Origin: Candidatus Zipacnadia bacterium
Lineage (GTDB): Bacteria; Armatimonadota; Zipacnadia; Zipacnadales; UBA5352
DNA length: 60,223 nucleotides
Direction of reading: 5' to 3'
NCBI GenBank assembly: GCA_029820295.1
Contig: JALGVA010000018.1
Span: 1-60,223 of the forward strand
Under the pieces are notes generated by a model. That model worked only from the letters and a program-made list of their open reading frames with translations, was not told where the DNA came from and made no database searches. Each line of letters opens with the position of its first letter. Position 1 is the stretch's first letter. Positions 11,418-19,111 of this stretch are shown in pieces. A program made the position numbers and the translations under genes.

Positions 11418-12410
11418 ATGGCGCAGCTCGCGGGTCGTAAGGTGCTGGTCACCGGGGCGCATGGCTTCGTCGCCGGGCATCTCATCGAGCGTCTGGCGGA
11501 GGCCGGCGCCGAGGTGATCGGCGTCGATCTGTGGATGATCCGACAGTCCTACCTGAGCATGTCGCCGGCCATCCGCCGCACCGATCTGATCGAGGGCGAC
11601 ATCTCCAACCTGGAGGAGATGCAGGCGCTGTTCGATGAGCATCGCCCGCAGATCGTGGTGCACCTGGCCGCGCAGGCCGATGTTACCCGCGCGCTGAGCA
11701 ACCCGCTGGGGACCTTCGAGGCGAACGTGCGTGGCACGTACATCGTGCTCGAGTGCGCGCGCCGTATCTGGCAGGACGACGGCGACCCGCACGCGCTGGT
11801 CATCGCCGGCTCCGATAAGGCATACGGGCACCACGACTATCTGCCCTATCGTGAGGACGATGCGCTGCTCGGGCTGTTCCCCTACGACGCCTCCAAGGCC
11901 TGTGCCGACATCATCGCGCGCGGCTACCATGCCGCCTGGGGCCTGCCCACGGGCGTGGTGCGCTGCGCCCAGATCTACGGTCCGGGCGACCTGAACTTCA
12001 ACCGCATCGTCCCCGGCACTCTCCGTGCGCTGCTGCGCGGCGAGCGGCCGACGATCCGCTCCGACGGGACGCCGGTGCGCGACTACATCTACGTCGCGGA
12101 CGCGGTGGATGGCTACATGCGTGTGATGGGTGCACTGCTCGCCGGCCGGCACATGGGAGAGGCCTTCAACATCGGCAGTGGCGAGGGAGTGAGCGTGCTG
12201 TCGATCTTCCGCGAGATGGCGGAGATCGCCGGGCGCCCCGACCTGCAGCCGCAGGTGCTGGGCGAGGCCACACGCGAGTTGCAGGACCAGGTCGTCTCAG
12301 CCGAGCGCGCCCGTCGCCTGCTGGGCTGGGAGGTGCAGGTACCGCGCGCCGAGGGCCTGCGCCGGACCTTCACCTGGTATCGCGACAACCTGGCGCACAT
12401 CGAGGTGTAG
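11418..12410 (+). CDS. NAD-dependent epimerase/dehydratase, probably CDP-glucose 4,6-dehydratase-like
   Basis: Extended short-chain dehydrogenase of 330 residues. The Rossmann motif is VTGAHGFVAGHL. The NAD-ribose loop HLAAQADVTRAL, the motif GSDKAYG and the catalytic YDASK at mid-protein follow. The C-terminal half carries the substrate domain (VRCAQIYGPGDLNFNRIVP). The SDK-YG and LGLFPYDASKACAD segments resemble RfbG, and the preceding RfbF-like gene supports conversion of CDP-glucose to CDP-4-keto-6-deoxyglucose. The substrate loop IRSDGTPVRDY is more GDP-mannose or UDP-sugar dehydratase-like, so the exact nucleotide is uncertain. A strong GGGAGG precedes the ATG. Confidence 0.75.
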   Translation: MAQLAGRKVLVTGAHGFVAGHLIERLAEAGAEVIGVDLWMIRQSYLSMSPAIRRTDLIEGDISNLEEMQALFDEHRPQIVVHLAAQADVTRALSNPLGTFEANVRGTYIVLECARRIWQDDGDPHALVIAGSDKAYGHHDYLPYREDDALLGLFPYDASKACADIIARGYHAAWGLPTGVVRCAQIYGPGDLNFNRIVPGTLRALLRGERPTIRSDGTPVRDYIYVADAVDGYMRVMGALLAGRHMGEAFNIGSGEGVSVLSIFREMAEIAGRPDLQPQVLGEATRELQDQVVSAERARRLLGWEVQVPRAEGLRRTFTWYRDNLAHIEV

Positions 12411-12464
12411 CGCGCGGAACGACTGCGCCCCGCGAAGCGTCTGGAGGATGGGGAGGCGGCCGCC

Positions 12465-12767
12465 ATGTCGCTGATGATTGACGTGCCCGCGGAGGAACTC
12501 GCCGAGTTCTGCCGGCGCAACCACATCCGCCGGCTGATGGCCTTCGGCTCGGTGCTGCGCGAGGACTTCCGACCCGATAGTGACATCGACCTGATCGTCG
12601 AGTTCGAGCCCGAAGCGCGGGTGGGGCTGATCACCCTCGCCGGCATCGAAATCGATCTGTCAGAGATCGTCGGGCGCAAGGTGGACCTGAACACGCCGAA
12701 GATGCTGAGCAGGTACTTCCGCGATCGCGTCCTGGCGGAGGCGGAGGTGCTCTATGACGGAGCATGA
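12465..12767 (+). CDS. mntA: MNT-type nucleotidyltransferase antitoxin
   Basis: A minimal nucleotidyltransferase of 100 residues with the GS-x10-DxD motif ([20 protein letters not shown]). This is the hallmark of MntA antitoxins, which inactivate the partner HepT by transferring AMP to a tyrosine. A conserved [13 protein letters not shown] segment follows. The reading frame overlaps the next gene by 14 bp, implying translational coupling. Enzyme activity is family knowledge, not shown by the sequence. Confidence 0.85.
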   Translation: MSLMIDVPAEELAEFCRRNHIRRLMAFGSVLREDFRPDSDIDLIVEFEPEARVGLITLAGIEIDLSEIVGRKVDLNTPKMLSRYFRDRVLAEAEVLYDGA

Positions 12768-13116
12768 CGCACTCATCAGTCTACGGCACATGCGGGACTT
12801 CGCTGCCGACGCGTTGGAGATGTCTGCCGGCAAGACACGTGCCGACTTCGACGACGACAAGGTGTTCGCCCTGGCCATCACCCGTCTCGTCGAGCTGATC
12901 GGTGAGGCCGCCACCCGTCTTCCCGTGGAGATGCGGCGTTCGCTCCCGGAGATCCCGTGGGACGAGATGATCGGGATGCGCAATCGGCTCATCCATGCGT
13001 ACGATCTGATTGATGCGGACATTCTCTGGGACACGGTTCTTCGCGATCTTCCAGAGCTGCTGACATGCCTTGAGCGAGCCATCTCGGACCTTGGCGGCGA
13101 CCAGGCTCCGCAGTAG
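12754..13116 (+). CDS. hepT: HepT-like HEPN ribonuclease toxin (DUF86)
   Basis: A 120-residue all-helical HEPN protein. The catalytic R-x4-H motif is RNRLIHAY, and the following Tyr is the residue AMPylated by MntA in characterised pairs. The upstream segment [16 protein letters not shown] is typical of DUF86. The gene starts inside mntA. The pair sits between a nucleotide-sugar dehydratase and a GT2 transferase, unrelated in function, as expected for an inserted toxin-antitoxin or defence module. Confidence 0.88.
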   Translation: MTEHDALISLRHMRDFAADALEMSAGKTRADFDDDKVFALAITRLVELIGEAATRLPVEMRRSLPEIPWDEMIGMRNRLIHAYDLIDADILWDTVLRDLPELLTCLERAISDLGGDQAPQ

Positions 13117-13141
13117 ACGCCGACCCAACGTGGCTGACCCC

Positions 13142-13852
13142 ATGAAACTAAGCGTCATCATGCCGGTCTACAATGAGCGGGGGACGATCCTCGACATCCT
13201 GGCGCGGGTGCGCGCGGTGGACATCGACAAGGAGATCGTCATCATCGACAACCTGTCCACCGACGGCACCCGCGAGATCGTCGAAGACCTCGACCTGCCC
13301 GAGGTGCGCGTGATCCTGCAGGATCGCAACCGCATGAAGGGCAACTCGGTGAAGAAGGGCATCGCCGCGGCGCGCGGGGAGTACCTGATCATCCAGGACG
13401 CCGACCTGGAGTATGATCCGCAGGACTATCCGGCGCTGCTGGCCGAGATCGAGCGCCCCGACGTGCTGTGCGTGCTGGGCTCGCGCATGCTCGGGGCGGC
13501 GCGGGAGGGCTCGAAGCTGCCGCCGTCATCATTCGACGTGGGGCGCCGGCTGCTCAGCGACTACTTCAACACGCTCTTTGGCACGGACCTGACCGACATC
13601 GCCACCTGCTACAAGCTCGCGCCCACCGCGCTGTTGCAGCGCATGGACCTGGTCAGCGACGGCTTCGATCTGGACGTGGAGCTGGTGGCGCGCTTTGTCA
13701 TCGAGGCACGCGCCCGCGGCCAGGAGATCACTGAAGTGCCCATCCACTACTACCCGCGCAGCGTGGCGGAGGGTAAGAAAATCCGCTGGACCGACGGCCT
13801 GACATCGCTGGCCGCCATCACCAGGTTCCGCTTCGCCGAACCGGTGGGGTGA
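13142..13852 (+). CDS. family 2 glycosyltransferase, polyprenyl-phosphate-sugar synthase type
   Basis: A GT2 enzyme of 236 residues. The fold opens with MKLSVIMPVYNERGTI, and the metal-binding DxD-like acidic residues are in IIQDADLEYDP. The segment GSRMLG and the C-terminal HYYPRSVAEGKKIRWTDG match the dolichyl/undecaprenyl-phosphate mannose or glucose synthase group. No transmembrane tail is present. It probably makes a lipid-linked sugar donor such as the membrane glycosyltransferase at 8893-10422 would use (inference). The Shine-Dalgarno is weak. The ATG at 13142 is chosen for alignment to the family; an in-frame GTG four codons upstream is possible. Confidence 0.85.
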   Translation: MKLSVIMPVYNERGTILDILARVRAVDIDKEIVIIDNLSTDGTREIVEDLDLPEVRVILQDRNRMKGNSVKKGIAAARGEYLIIQDADLEYDPQDYPALLAEIERPDVLCVLGSRMLGAAREGSKLPPSSFDVGRRLLSDYFNTLFGTDLTDIATCYKLAPTALLQRMDLVSDGFDLDVELVARFVIEARARGQEITEVPIHYYPRSVAEGKKIRWTDGLTSLAAITRFRFAEPVG

Positions 13853-13856
13853 GGGG

Positions 13857-14453
13857 ATGAGGGCGCGGCTGGGCCTCGCCATTCTCATCATCGCGGGCGT
13901 CGCACTGGTGGTGACGGTGATCTTCGTCGCCACGCGCGGGCGGCCTACCGCGGTCGAGGACTGGGAGCTGAACAAGGAGGTCCCGCTGATCCGCCAGCCC
14001 GGCGAGCAGGAGCCCACCACCGAGGGCCCCATCCAGGTCTCGGGCACCGAGCTGACCGTCGCCGATGAAGCGGGTGCGGTCATCTGGCGCGCCAGCTTCG
14101 GCGGCGAGATCGAGCTGGACCAGCAGGGGCGCACCGCACGGGCCGAGCAGGTGCACTGGGAGTTCGAGGGCGAGGGCTTCGAGGGCCTGACCATCGATGC
14201 GCCTATCATGACCGCCGACTATGACATGAAGCTGCTGCAGTTTTCCGAGGGCGTGACGATCGAACTCGAGCAGGGCGACTTCAGCTTCTCCGCCGCCAAG
14301 GTTGAATACCAGTTCAACACCCAAAAGCTGATCGCCACCGGAGATGTGCAGTTCCGCGGCGGCTCGTACGCCGCGCACGTCCGGGAGGCGGTCATCGACA
14401 ATCGAGCGATGACCTGCCGTCTGAAGCACGGGGAACTCGTGCGCCGTGAGTAG
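13857..14453 (+). CDS. lptC: LptC-like LPS transport bridge protein
   Basis: A 198-residue protein with one N-terminal membrane segment (LGLAILIIAGVALVVTVIFVA) and a periplasmic beta-jellyroll-like region rich in alternating hydrophobic strands. It ends with a segment about an accumulated 'VEYQFNTQKLIATGDVQFRGG' motif typical of the OstA/LptC family. In the Lpt machine LptC passes lipopolysaccharide from the LptBFG extractor to LptA. It lies 4 bp after the GT2 gene and before lptA and lptB, so it is read as one operon. Confidence 0.75.
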   Translation: MRARLGLAILIIAGVALVVTVIFVATRGRPTAVEDWELNKEVPLIRQPGEQEPTTEGPIQVSGTELTVADEAGAVIWRASFGGEIELDQQGRTARAEQVHWEFEGEGFEGLTIDAPIMTADYDMKLLQFSEGVTIELEQGDFSFSAAKVEYQFNTQKLIATGDVQFRGGSYAAHVREAVIDNRAMTCRLKHGELVRRE

Positions 14454-14496
14454 CCCGCGGCTGGAGACAAGCGATGGATGTGAGGATAGCGCAACC

Positions 14497-15045
14497 ATGA
14501 AGCGGACGGCAGTCGTGTACATGGTCGTGGGTCTGATCGCCCTCGTCGTCGCGGGCGTCACCGCTCAGCAGGTGCGTCAGACGCGGACGGGCAGGCTCGT
14601 CTTCAACGAGCTGCAGTGGGACTTCGCCCACAATACCATCGTAGTCACAGGCAACCCGGCCTCGATGGTCGTTGAGGGTCTGCACAAGGCGCAACTGCGC
14701 TCCCCGCGCATGGAGATCGATGCCGATCAGCGCCTGGAGGAGATTCACGGCGCCACCGCCGCGGGCCCGGTGAGCCTGGACCTGCTCACCGCCCCCGATG
14801 TCGATGGCCGCCGCCGGCGCATCACCGCGTCATGCACGCAACGCGCCACCTATTCCAAGGCTGAGGACACCGTGGTCATGAGCGGCAACGTCGTGGCCGA
14901 CATCGTCACGCTTCCCGAGGGCGAGGCCGAGGCGGCTCACCTCGAGAGCGAGACCATCATCGTCAACCTGCGCACCAGCACCCTGACCGCGCGCCCGGGC
15001 ACCTTCGAGGTCACTACCGAAGTGGACGTTCCCGGGGAGCAGTAG
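14497..15045 (+). CDS. lptA: LptA/OstA-like periplasmic LPS-transport protein
   Basis: A 182-residue exported protein with a membrane or signal segment (VVYMVVGLIALVVAGVTA) and then OstA-type repeats: FAHNTIVVTGNPASMVVEG, KAEDTVVMSGNVVADIV. LptA polymers bridge the periplasm between LptC and LptD. The ATG at 14497 has GAGGA 10 nt upstream. An in-frame GTG at 14446 overlapping lptC is less likely. The hydrophobic segment has no clear cleavage site, so the protein could remain anchored. Confidence 0.72.
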   Translation: MKRTAVVYMVVGLIALVVAGVTAQQVRQTRTGRLVFNELQWDFAHNTIVVTGNPASMVVEGLHKAQLRSPRMEIDADQRLEEIHGATAAGPVSLDLLTAPDVDGRRRRITASCTQRATYSKAEDTVVMSGNVVADIVTLPEGEAEAAHLESETIIVNLRTSTLTARPGTFEVTTEVDVPGEQ

Positions 15046-15048
15046 CAC

Positions 15049-15768
15049 ATGTCGCTTATGGCCGAGGGGCTGGTCAAGAGCTACGGCGGCCGACGCGTCG
15101 TGGATGGCGTGGACCTGCACGTGCAGCGCGGCGAGATCGTCGGCCTGCTGGGCCCCAACGGGGCGGGCAAGACCACCAGCTTCTACATGATCCTGGGCCT
15201 GGTGCGCTCCGACGCCGGCACGGTGCTGCTCGACGACGTGAATCTGGCGCCCTTCCCCATGCACGAGCGCTGCCGTCGCGGGCTGGGCTACCTGGCTCAG
15301 GAGCCCTCGGTCTTCCGCCGCCTGACCGTGCGCGAGAACCTGCTGCTGATCCTGGAGATGCAGGGACTGTCGCGCCAGGCCCAGCGTGCGCGCGCCGACG
15401 AGCTGCTCGAGCGTCTGGGGCTCACCGCACGCGCCGACGACCGCGGCGCGGTGCTCTCCGGCGGCGAGCGCCGGCGCGTCGAGATCGGCCGCACGCTGTG
15501 CACCCAGCCATCGTTCATCCTGCTCGATGAGCCCTTCACCGGCGTGGACCCCATCGCCATCGATGACATCCGCAGCCTGGTCGCGGATCTGGTCTCGGAC
15601 CAGATCGGCATCCTCATCACCGACCACAACGTGCGCGAGACGCTGGGCATCTGCGACCGCGCGTACATCATCTCCGAGGGCAAGATCCGCACGCAGGGCC
15701 CGGCCGCCGAGCTGCCCAACGACCCGATAGCCCGCCGGTACTACCTGGGCGACCGCTTCCAGATGTGA
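15049..15768 (+). CDS. lptB: LPS export ABC transporter ATP-binding protein
   Basis: ABC ATPase of 239 residues powering the LptBFG extractor at the inner membrane. The Walker A is GPNGAGKTT, the Q-loop YLAQEP, the signature LSGGERRRVEI, and the Walker B FILLDEPF followed by GVDPIA. The switch His is in ITDHNVRET. The LptB-specific DHNVRETL and C-terminal ARRYYLGDRF are present. It starts four bases after the lptA stop. Confidence 0.96.
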   Translation: MSLMAEGLVKSYGGRRVVDGVDLHVQRGEIVGLLGPNGAGKTTSFYMILGLVRSDAGTVLLDDVNLAPFPMHERCRRGLGYLAQEPSVFRRLTVRENLLLILEMQGLSRQAQRARADELLERLGLTARADDRGAVLSGGERRRVEIGRTLCTQPSFILLDEPFTGVDPIAIDDIRSLVADLVSDQIGILITDHNVRETLGICDRAYIISEGKIRTQGPAAELPNDPIARRYYLGDRFQM

Positions 15769-15777
15769 GGACGGCCG

Positions 15778-15993
15778 GGCATGGGGGATGGGGGAGGGGG
15801 CATGGGGAACGGCGAACGGCCGGGCATCGGGGATGGGGGATGGGGCATGGGAACGGCGAACGGCCGGGAACCGGGAACGGGCAACCGGCAACCGGGGACG
15901 GCGAACGGCCGGGATGCGTACGCGTTCACCGACGGCTCCCGCCGTTGCCGCTAGCCGGTAGCTGGTAGCTGGTAGCTGATAGCTGGAAGCTCC
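15778..15993 (+). repeat. long heptanucleotide tandem array upstream of lptF/G
   Basis: Twenty successive 7-nt units run without loss of phase from 15778 to 15917, drifting from GG(C/G)ATGG through (C/G)GAACGG to AACCGGG and AACGGCC. After a 34-nt break, six more units (TAGCCGG, TAGCTGG, TAGCTGG, TAGCTGA, TAGCTGG, AAGCTCC) fill 15952-15993, ending two bases before the lptF/G ATG. The TAGCTGG family also occurs before carB and the dehydratase gene. The array separates the permease from the rest of the lpt operon. Confidence 0.85.
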
Positions 15994-15995
15994 CA

Positions 15996-17078
15996 ATGAG
16001 ACGCCTCGACCGCTACGTACTGACCGAGATGCTTCCCCCGTTCCTGTTCGGGATCGGGGCGTTTCTCGCCGTACTGGTCGGCGTCCAACTTCTCTATGAG
16101 ATGCTGCGCCTGATCTACCAGCAGGGCTTCCCGGCGTGGGCGGCGGTGCGCATCTTCTTCCTCGAGCTGCCGGCCGTGATCACCCTCACCTTCCCCATGG
16201 CTACGATTTTCGGCAGCCTGATGGGCATGGCGCGGCTGAGCGGCGATGGCGAACTGGTGGCCATGCGCGCCGGCGGCATCTCGATCATGCGCATCGCCAG
16301 GCCGATCATCGTCGTCGGCTTCGTCGTGTCCATCGCGGGCCTCGCCATCAACGAGAGCGTTGTCCCCGGCGCCAAAGACCGGGCCTTCGAGATCGCGCGT
16401 GAGGTGCACAGCACGGTCGCCACTGACAAGGACCTGGCGCTGGAGATCCGCGACGACGAGGATCACGTCGAGCGCTGGGTGCACGCGCGCGCCTTCGACC
16501 CCGACAGCCTCACGCTCAGCGGCGCCACCGTGGTCGACTTCACCCTCGGCCCGCGGGCGGAGCTGTACGAGGCGGAGGTCGCGCGCTGGCAGGGCCAGTA
16601 CCTCATCCTGGAGAATGTTCGTTACACCAAGTGGATCGACGGCGAGCAGTTCACGGCCGACGTGCCGCGGATGATGGTGCCTATCGGCCGCACGCCCGAG
16701 GAGGTAGAGCGCGTCCGCAAGCTGCCCGACGACATGTCCCTGGCGGAGCTGCAGGAGCAGGCCGGGCTGGCGGACGAGCAGGGCCGACCGGCCTGGGCCA
16801 ACCGCCTGCGCCAGCACTATGCCATCCGCCTTGCGCTGCCGTGGGCCTGCGTGGGCTTCGCGGTGCTGGGCGTGGCGCTGGGCGTCCAGCGCCAGCGCTC
16901 CTCGCGCGGCATCGGCATGGGCCTGTCGCTGCTGGTGATCTTCGTCTACTACGTGGTGCTGCATACCCTGACGCTCGTTGGCGAGAGGGGGGTGGCGGAC
17001 CCGGCGCTGATGGCCTGGACCCCGAACGTGTTGCTGTACCTGGTGGGAGCGGGCCTGCTGCTGCGCGCCTCGCAGTAG
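15996..17078 (+). CDS. LptF/LptG family LPS export permease
   Basis: A 360-residue permease with the family layout: three N-terminal membrane helices (FLFGIGAFLAVLVGVQLL, IFFLELPAVITLTFPMATIFGSLMGM, IIVVGFVVSIAGLAI), a periplasmic beta domain of about 150 residues, then three C-terminal helices. The conserved LTFPMATIFGSLMGMARLSGDGELVAMRAGG is intact. It pairs with LptB to extract LPS from the inner membrane. Only one permease gene is here instead of the usual lptF plus lptG, so it may form a homodimer or have a partner elsewhere. No Shine-Dalgarno is obvious because heptad repeats run to the start. Confidence 0.9.
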   Translation: MRRLDRYVLTEMLPPFLFGIGAFLAVLVGVQLLYEMLRLIYQQGFPAWAAVRIFFLELPAVITLTFPMATIFGSLMGMARLSGDGELVAMRAGGISIMRIARPIIVVGFVVSIAGLAINESVVPGAKDRAFEIAREVHSTVATDKDLALEIRDDEDHVERWVHARAFDPDSLTLSGATVVDFTLGPRAELYEAEVARWQGQYLILENVRYTKWIDGEQFTADVPRMMVPIGRTPEEVERVRKLPDDMSLAELQEQAGLADEQGRPAWANRLRQHYAIRLALPWACVGFAVLGVALGVQRQRSSRGIGMGLSLLVIFVYYVVLHTLTLVGERGVADPALMAWTPNVLLYLVGAGLLLRASQ

Positions 17079-17117
17079 CCGCCCGCCGCCCGGCGCCGTG
17101 CCCTGAGCCGTAACACG

Positions 17118-18596
17118 ATGGCAACCTACACGATCGCGCTATTCGTCGGACTGGCGGTCCTCGGTGCGCTCATCGCGTACCTGGGCGACCTCGTGGGCGC
17201 GGCGCTGGGCAAGCGTCGCATCACCCTCTTCGGTATGCGTCCGCGGGGCTCGGCGCGGCTCATCGCCGCCATCGTGGGCGCCATCCTCCCGCTGCTGGGC
17301 CTCGGCGTCGCCACGCTGGGCTCCCAGTACGCCCGCATCGCGGTCTTCCAGCTCCGCAGCATCATCCAGCAGCGCGAGACGCTGAGCGGTGAAGTCACCA
17401 AACTTCAGGGCCAGGTGGCCGAGTACGAGCACAAGGTTGCCGACGCCGAGGAGCGGGCCGACGCCGCTGAGGACACCGCCGCCAAACTCGAGAGCACCAC
17501 CGCCGAACAGCGCGAACAGATCGCCGAACTCAATGCGCGTCGCGAGGAGCTCGCCGGCCGTGTCGAGAGTCTCACCGCGCGCCGCGAGCAGCTCCAGAAC
17601 GACCTGACTGCCGCCCGGGATGATCTGCGGTCGGCGGAGGCGGAACTGGCGAGCGCCGAGGCCGATCTGGACACGACGCAGGAGGAACTTGACGCCAAGC
17701 GGGCGGAGGTCGACAGGCAAGCGGCCCGCGTCGAGCAACTGCGCCTGCAGATCGAGAATATCAGTCCGCAGATCGAGGACATTCAGGATCAACTTGCCCA
17801 GGCCGAGATGGAACTCAGAAGCCGTATCAGCCGCCTGACGGACGCCGAGCAGAAACTGGCCGACGTTCAGGCGCAGCTCGAGCAGGTCCTGCGCCGCCAC
17901 GAGCTGGTGGCGAGCCGGCAGCCTGCCTTCGAGCCGGGCGACGAGCTGATCCGCGTGGTCATCGCGGCCGACGAGACCCAGGATCAGATGGAGGCCGACC
18001 TCTACGAGCTGCTGCACCTCGCCAGCGTGGTCGCCAAGCGAGGTGGGGCGGTGGAAGGTGGCAACGGGCGCGCGGTCATCGTGGTGGCGCCCATCCCGCG
18101 CTGGGCGGCCGGCAGCGAGGTGCCCGAAGGGATGATCGTGCGCAACGTGGCGTCGGAGCTGCGCACCGGCGGTGCGGACGAGTGGGTCGTGATCGTGCGC
18201 GCCTTTCGGCGCTACTTCCCGGGCGACGGCGGTCAGCTCGCCGTCGAGTTCTGGGCGACCCCCAACCGCCTGGTCTTCCACGCCGGTGAGGTGCTTGACG
18301 AGTTCACCGTCCCCGCCAGCGACACCGCGCTGCAGGCTTTCGAGAAGCTGTGGCTGCACATCGCCAACCGCCCCACCAGCGTGGTGCGCGCCCGCGCGGT
18401 TACCGAGGGCATGCTGCCCCATCCCGACACCGGCAACTACGGGACCATCGACTTCGCGCACCTGTTCTCGGCGGTGGACGAGATCCGCGCGGGCGACGGC
18501 CAGATGCGCGTACGCGTGACCGCGGCGGAGGACGCCTACACGCGGGGTCCGCTGCTGCTCGACATCGAGGTCACCCCCGCCGACGCGTCGCCCTGA
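17118..18596 (+). CDS. DUF3084 membrane-anchored coiled-coil protein
   Basis: A 492-residue protein. Two N-terminal hydrophobic segments (IALFVGLAVLGALIAYLGD and LIAAIVGAILPLLGLGVATL) flank KRRITLFGMRPRGSA, diagnostic of DUF3084. A long coiled coil from about residue 85 to 265 (KLQGQVAEYEHKVADAEER and similar heptads) follows, then a globular C-terminal domain. The family is best known in Cyanobacteria and has no assigned function. A structural or envelope-scaffold role is only a guess. A YqgF-like nuclease and a polynucleotide kinase follow downstream. Confidence 0.85.
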   Translation: MATYTIALFVGLAVLGALIAYLGDLVGAALGKRRITLFGMRPRGSARLIAAIVGAILPLLGLGVATLGSQYARIAVFQLRSIIQQRETLSGEVTKLQGQVAEYEHKVADAEERADAAEDTAAKLESTTAEQREQIAELNARREELAGRVESLTARREQLQNDLTAARDDLRSAEAELASAEADLDTTQEELDAKRAEVDRQAARVEQLRLQIENISPQIEDIQDQLAQAEMELRSRISRLTDAEQKLADVQAQLEQVLRRHELVASRQPAFEPGDELIRVVIAADETQDQMEADLYELLHLASVVAKRGGAVEGGNGRAVIVVAPIPRWAAGSEVPEGMIVRNVASELRTGGADEWVVIVRAFRRYFPGDGGQLAVEFWATPNRLVFHAGEVLDEFTVPASDTALQAFEKLWLHIANRPTSVVRARAVTEGMLPHPDTGNYGTIDFAHLFSAVDEIRAGDGQMRVRVTAAEDAYTRGPLLLDIEVTPADASP

Positions 18597-18700
18597 GTGA
18601 TGGTCGTTGCCGTTCGGGAGGGGCGGGCCTATGCGCGCCCCCGGTCGTTGCCGCCGTTGTGGAGCGGCATCGCCGCCATGTTCAGCCGGGAGGCCCATTC

Positions 18701-19111
18701 GTGCCCGAGGCAGCCGTCGTCGCCATTGACCCGGGACGCGACAAGTGCGGCCTCGCCGCCGTGGCCGCCGACGGCGCCGTGCTCGCCCGCGCCATCGTGC
18801 CCACGCCTGAGATCGGCCCCGCCGTCGTCGCCCTCGCCAGCGAGCATCGCGCCGCCACCGTCATCCTGGGCGAACGCACCGGCGCCCGAGAAGTGCGCGC
18901 CGCCGTCGAGGCCACTGCGCCCGACCTGCCCGTCCATGAGGTCGATGAGCATATGACCACGCTCCTGGCGCGGCGGCGCTACTGGCGCGAGAACCCGCCA
19001 CGCGGCCTGTGGCGGCTGCTCCCCGAGGGCCTGCGCCTCCCGCCCGAGCCCATCGACGACTGGGCCGCGGTCATCCTCGCCGAGCGCTACCTGGGGCTGG
19101 CGGAGCGATGA
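18701..19111 (+). CDS. YqgF/RuvC-like RNase H-fold nuclease
   Basis: A 136-residue protein with the RNase H-fold opening AVVAIDPGRDKCGLA (metal-binding Asp) and a second strand TVILGERTG. The VHEVDEHMTTLLARRRYW segment is like the YqgF catalytic Glu region, and IDDWAAVILAERYL comes near the end. YqgF proteins process pre-16S rRNA or resolve branched nucleic acid; which applies is unknown. The GTG at 18701 gives the family's usual N-terminus. The stop codon overlaps the next start as ATGA, so it is translationally coupled to the kinase gene. Confidence 0.8.
   Translation: MPEAAVVAIDPGRDKCGLAAVAADGAVLARAIVPTPEIGPAVVALASEHRAATVILGERTGAREVRAAVEATAPDLPVHEVDEHMTTLLARRRYWRENPPRGLWRLLPEGLRLPPEPIDDWAAVILAERYLGLAER

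Noticed and set aside
15781-15968. Small Gly/Arg-rich proteins within the heptad array
   Set aside because: They are products of the tandem repeat and have no start signals or similarity.
15778-15993. CRISPR array
   Set aside because: The repeats are 7 nt with no spacers of constant length, and no cas gene is near.
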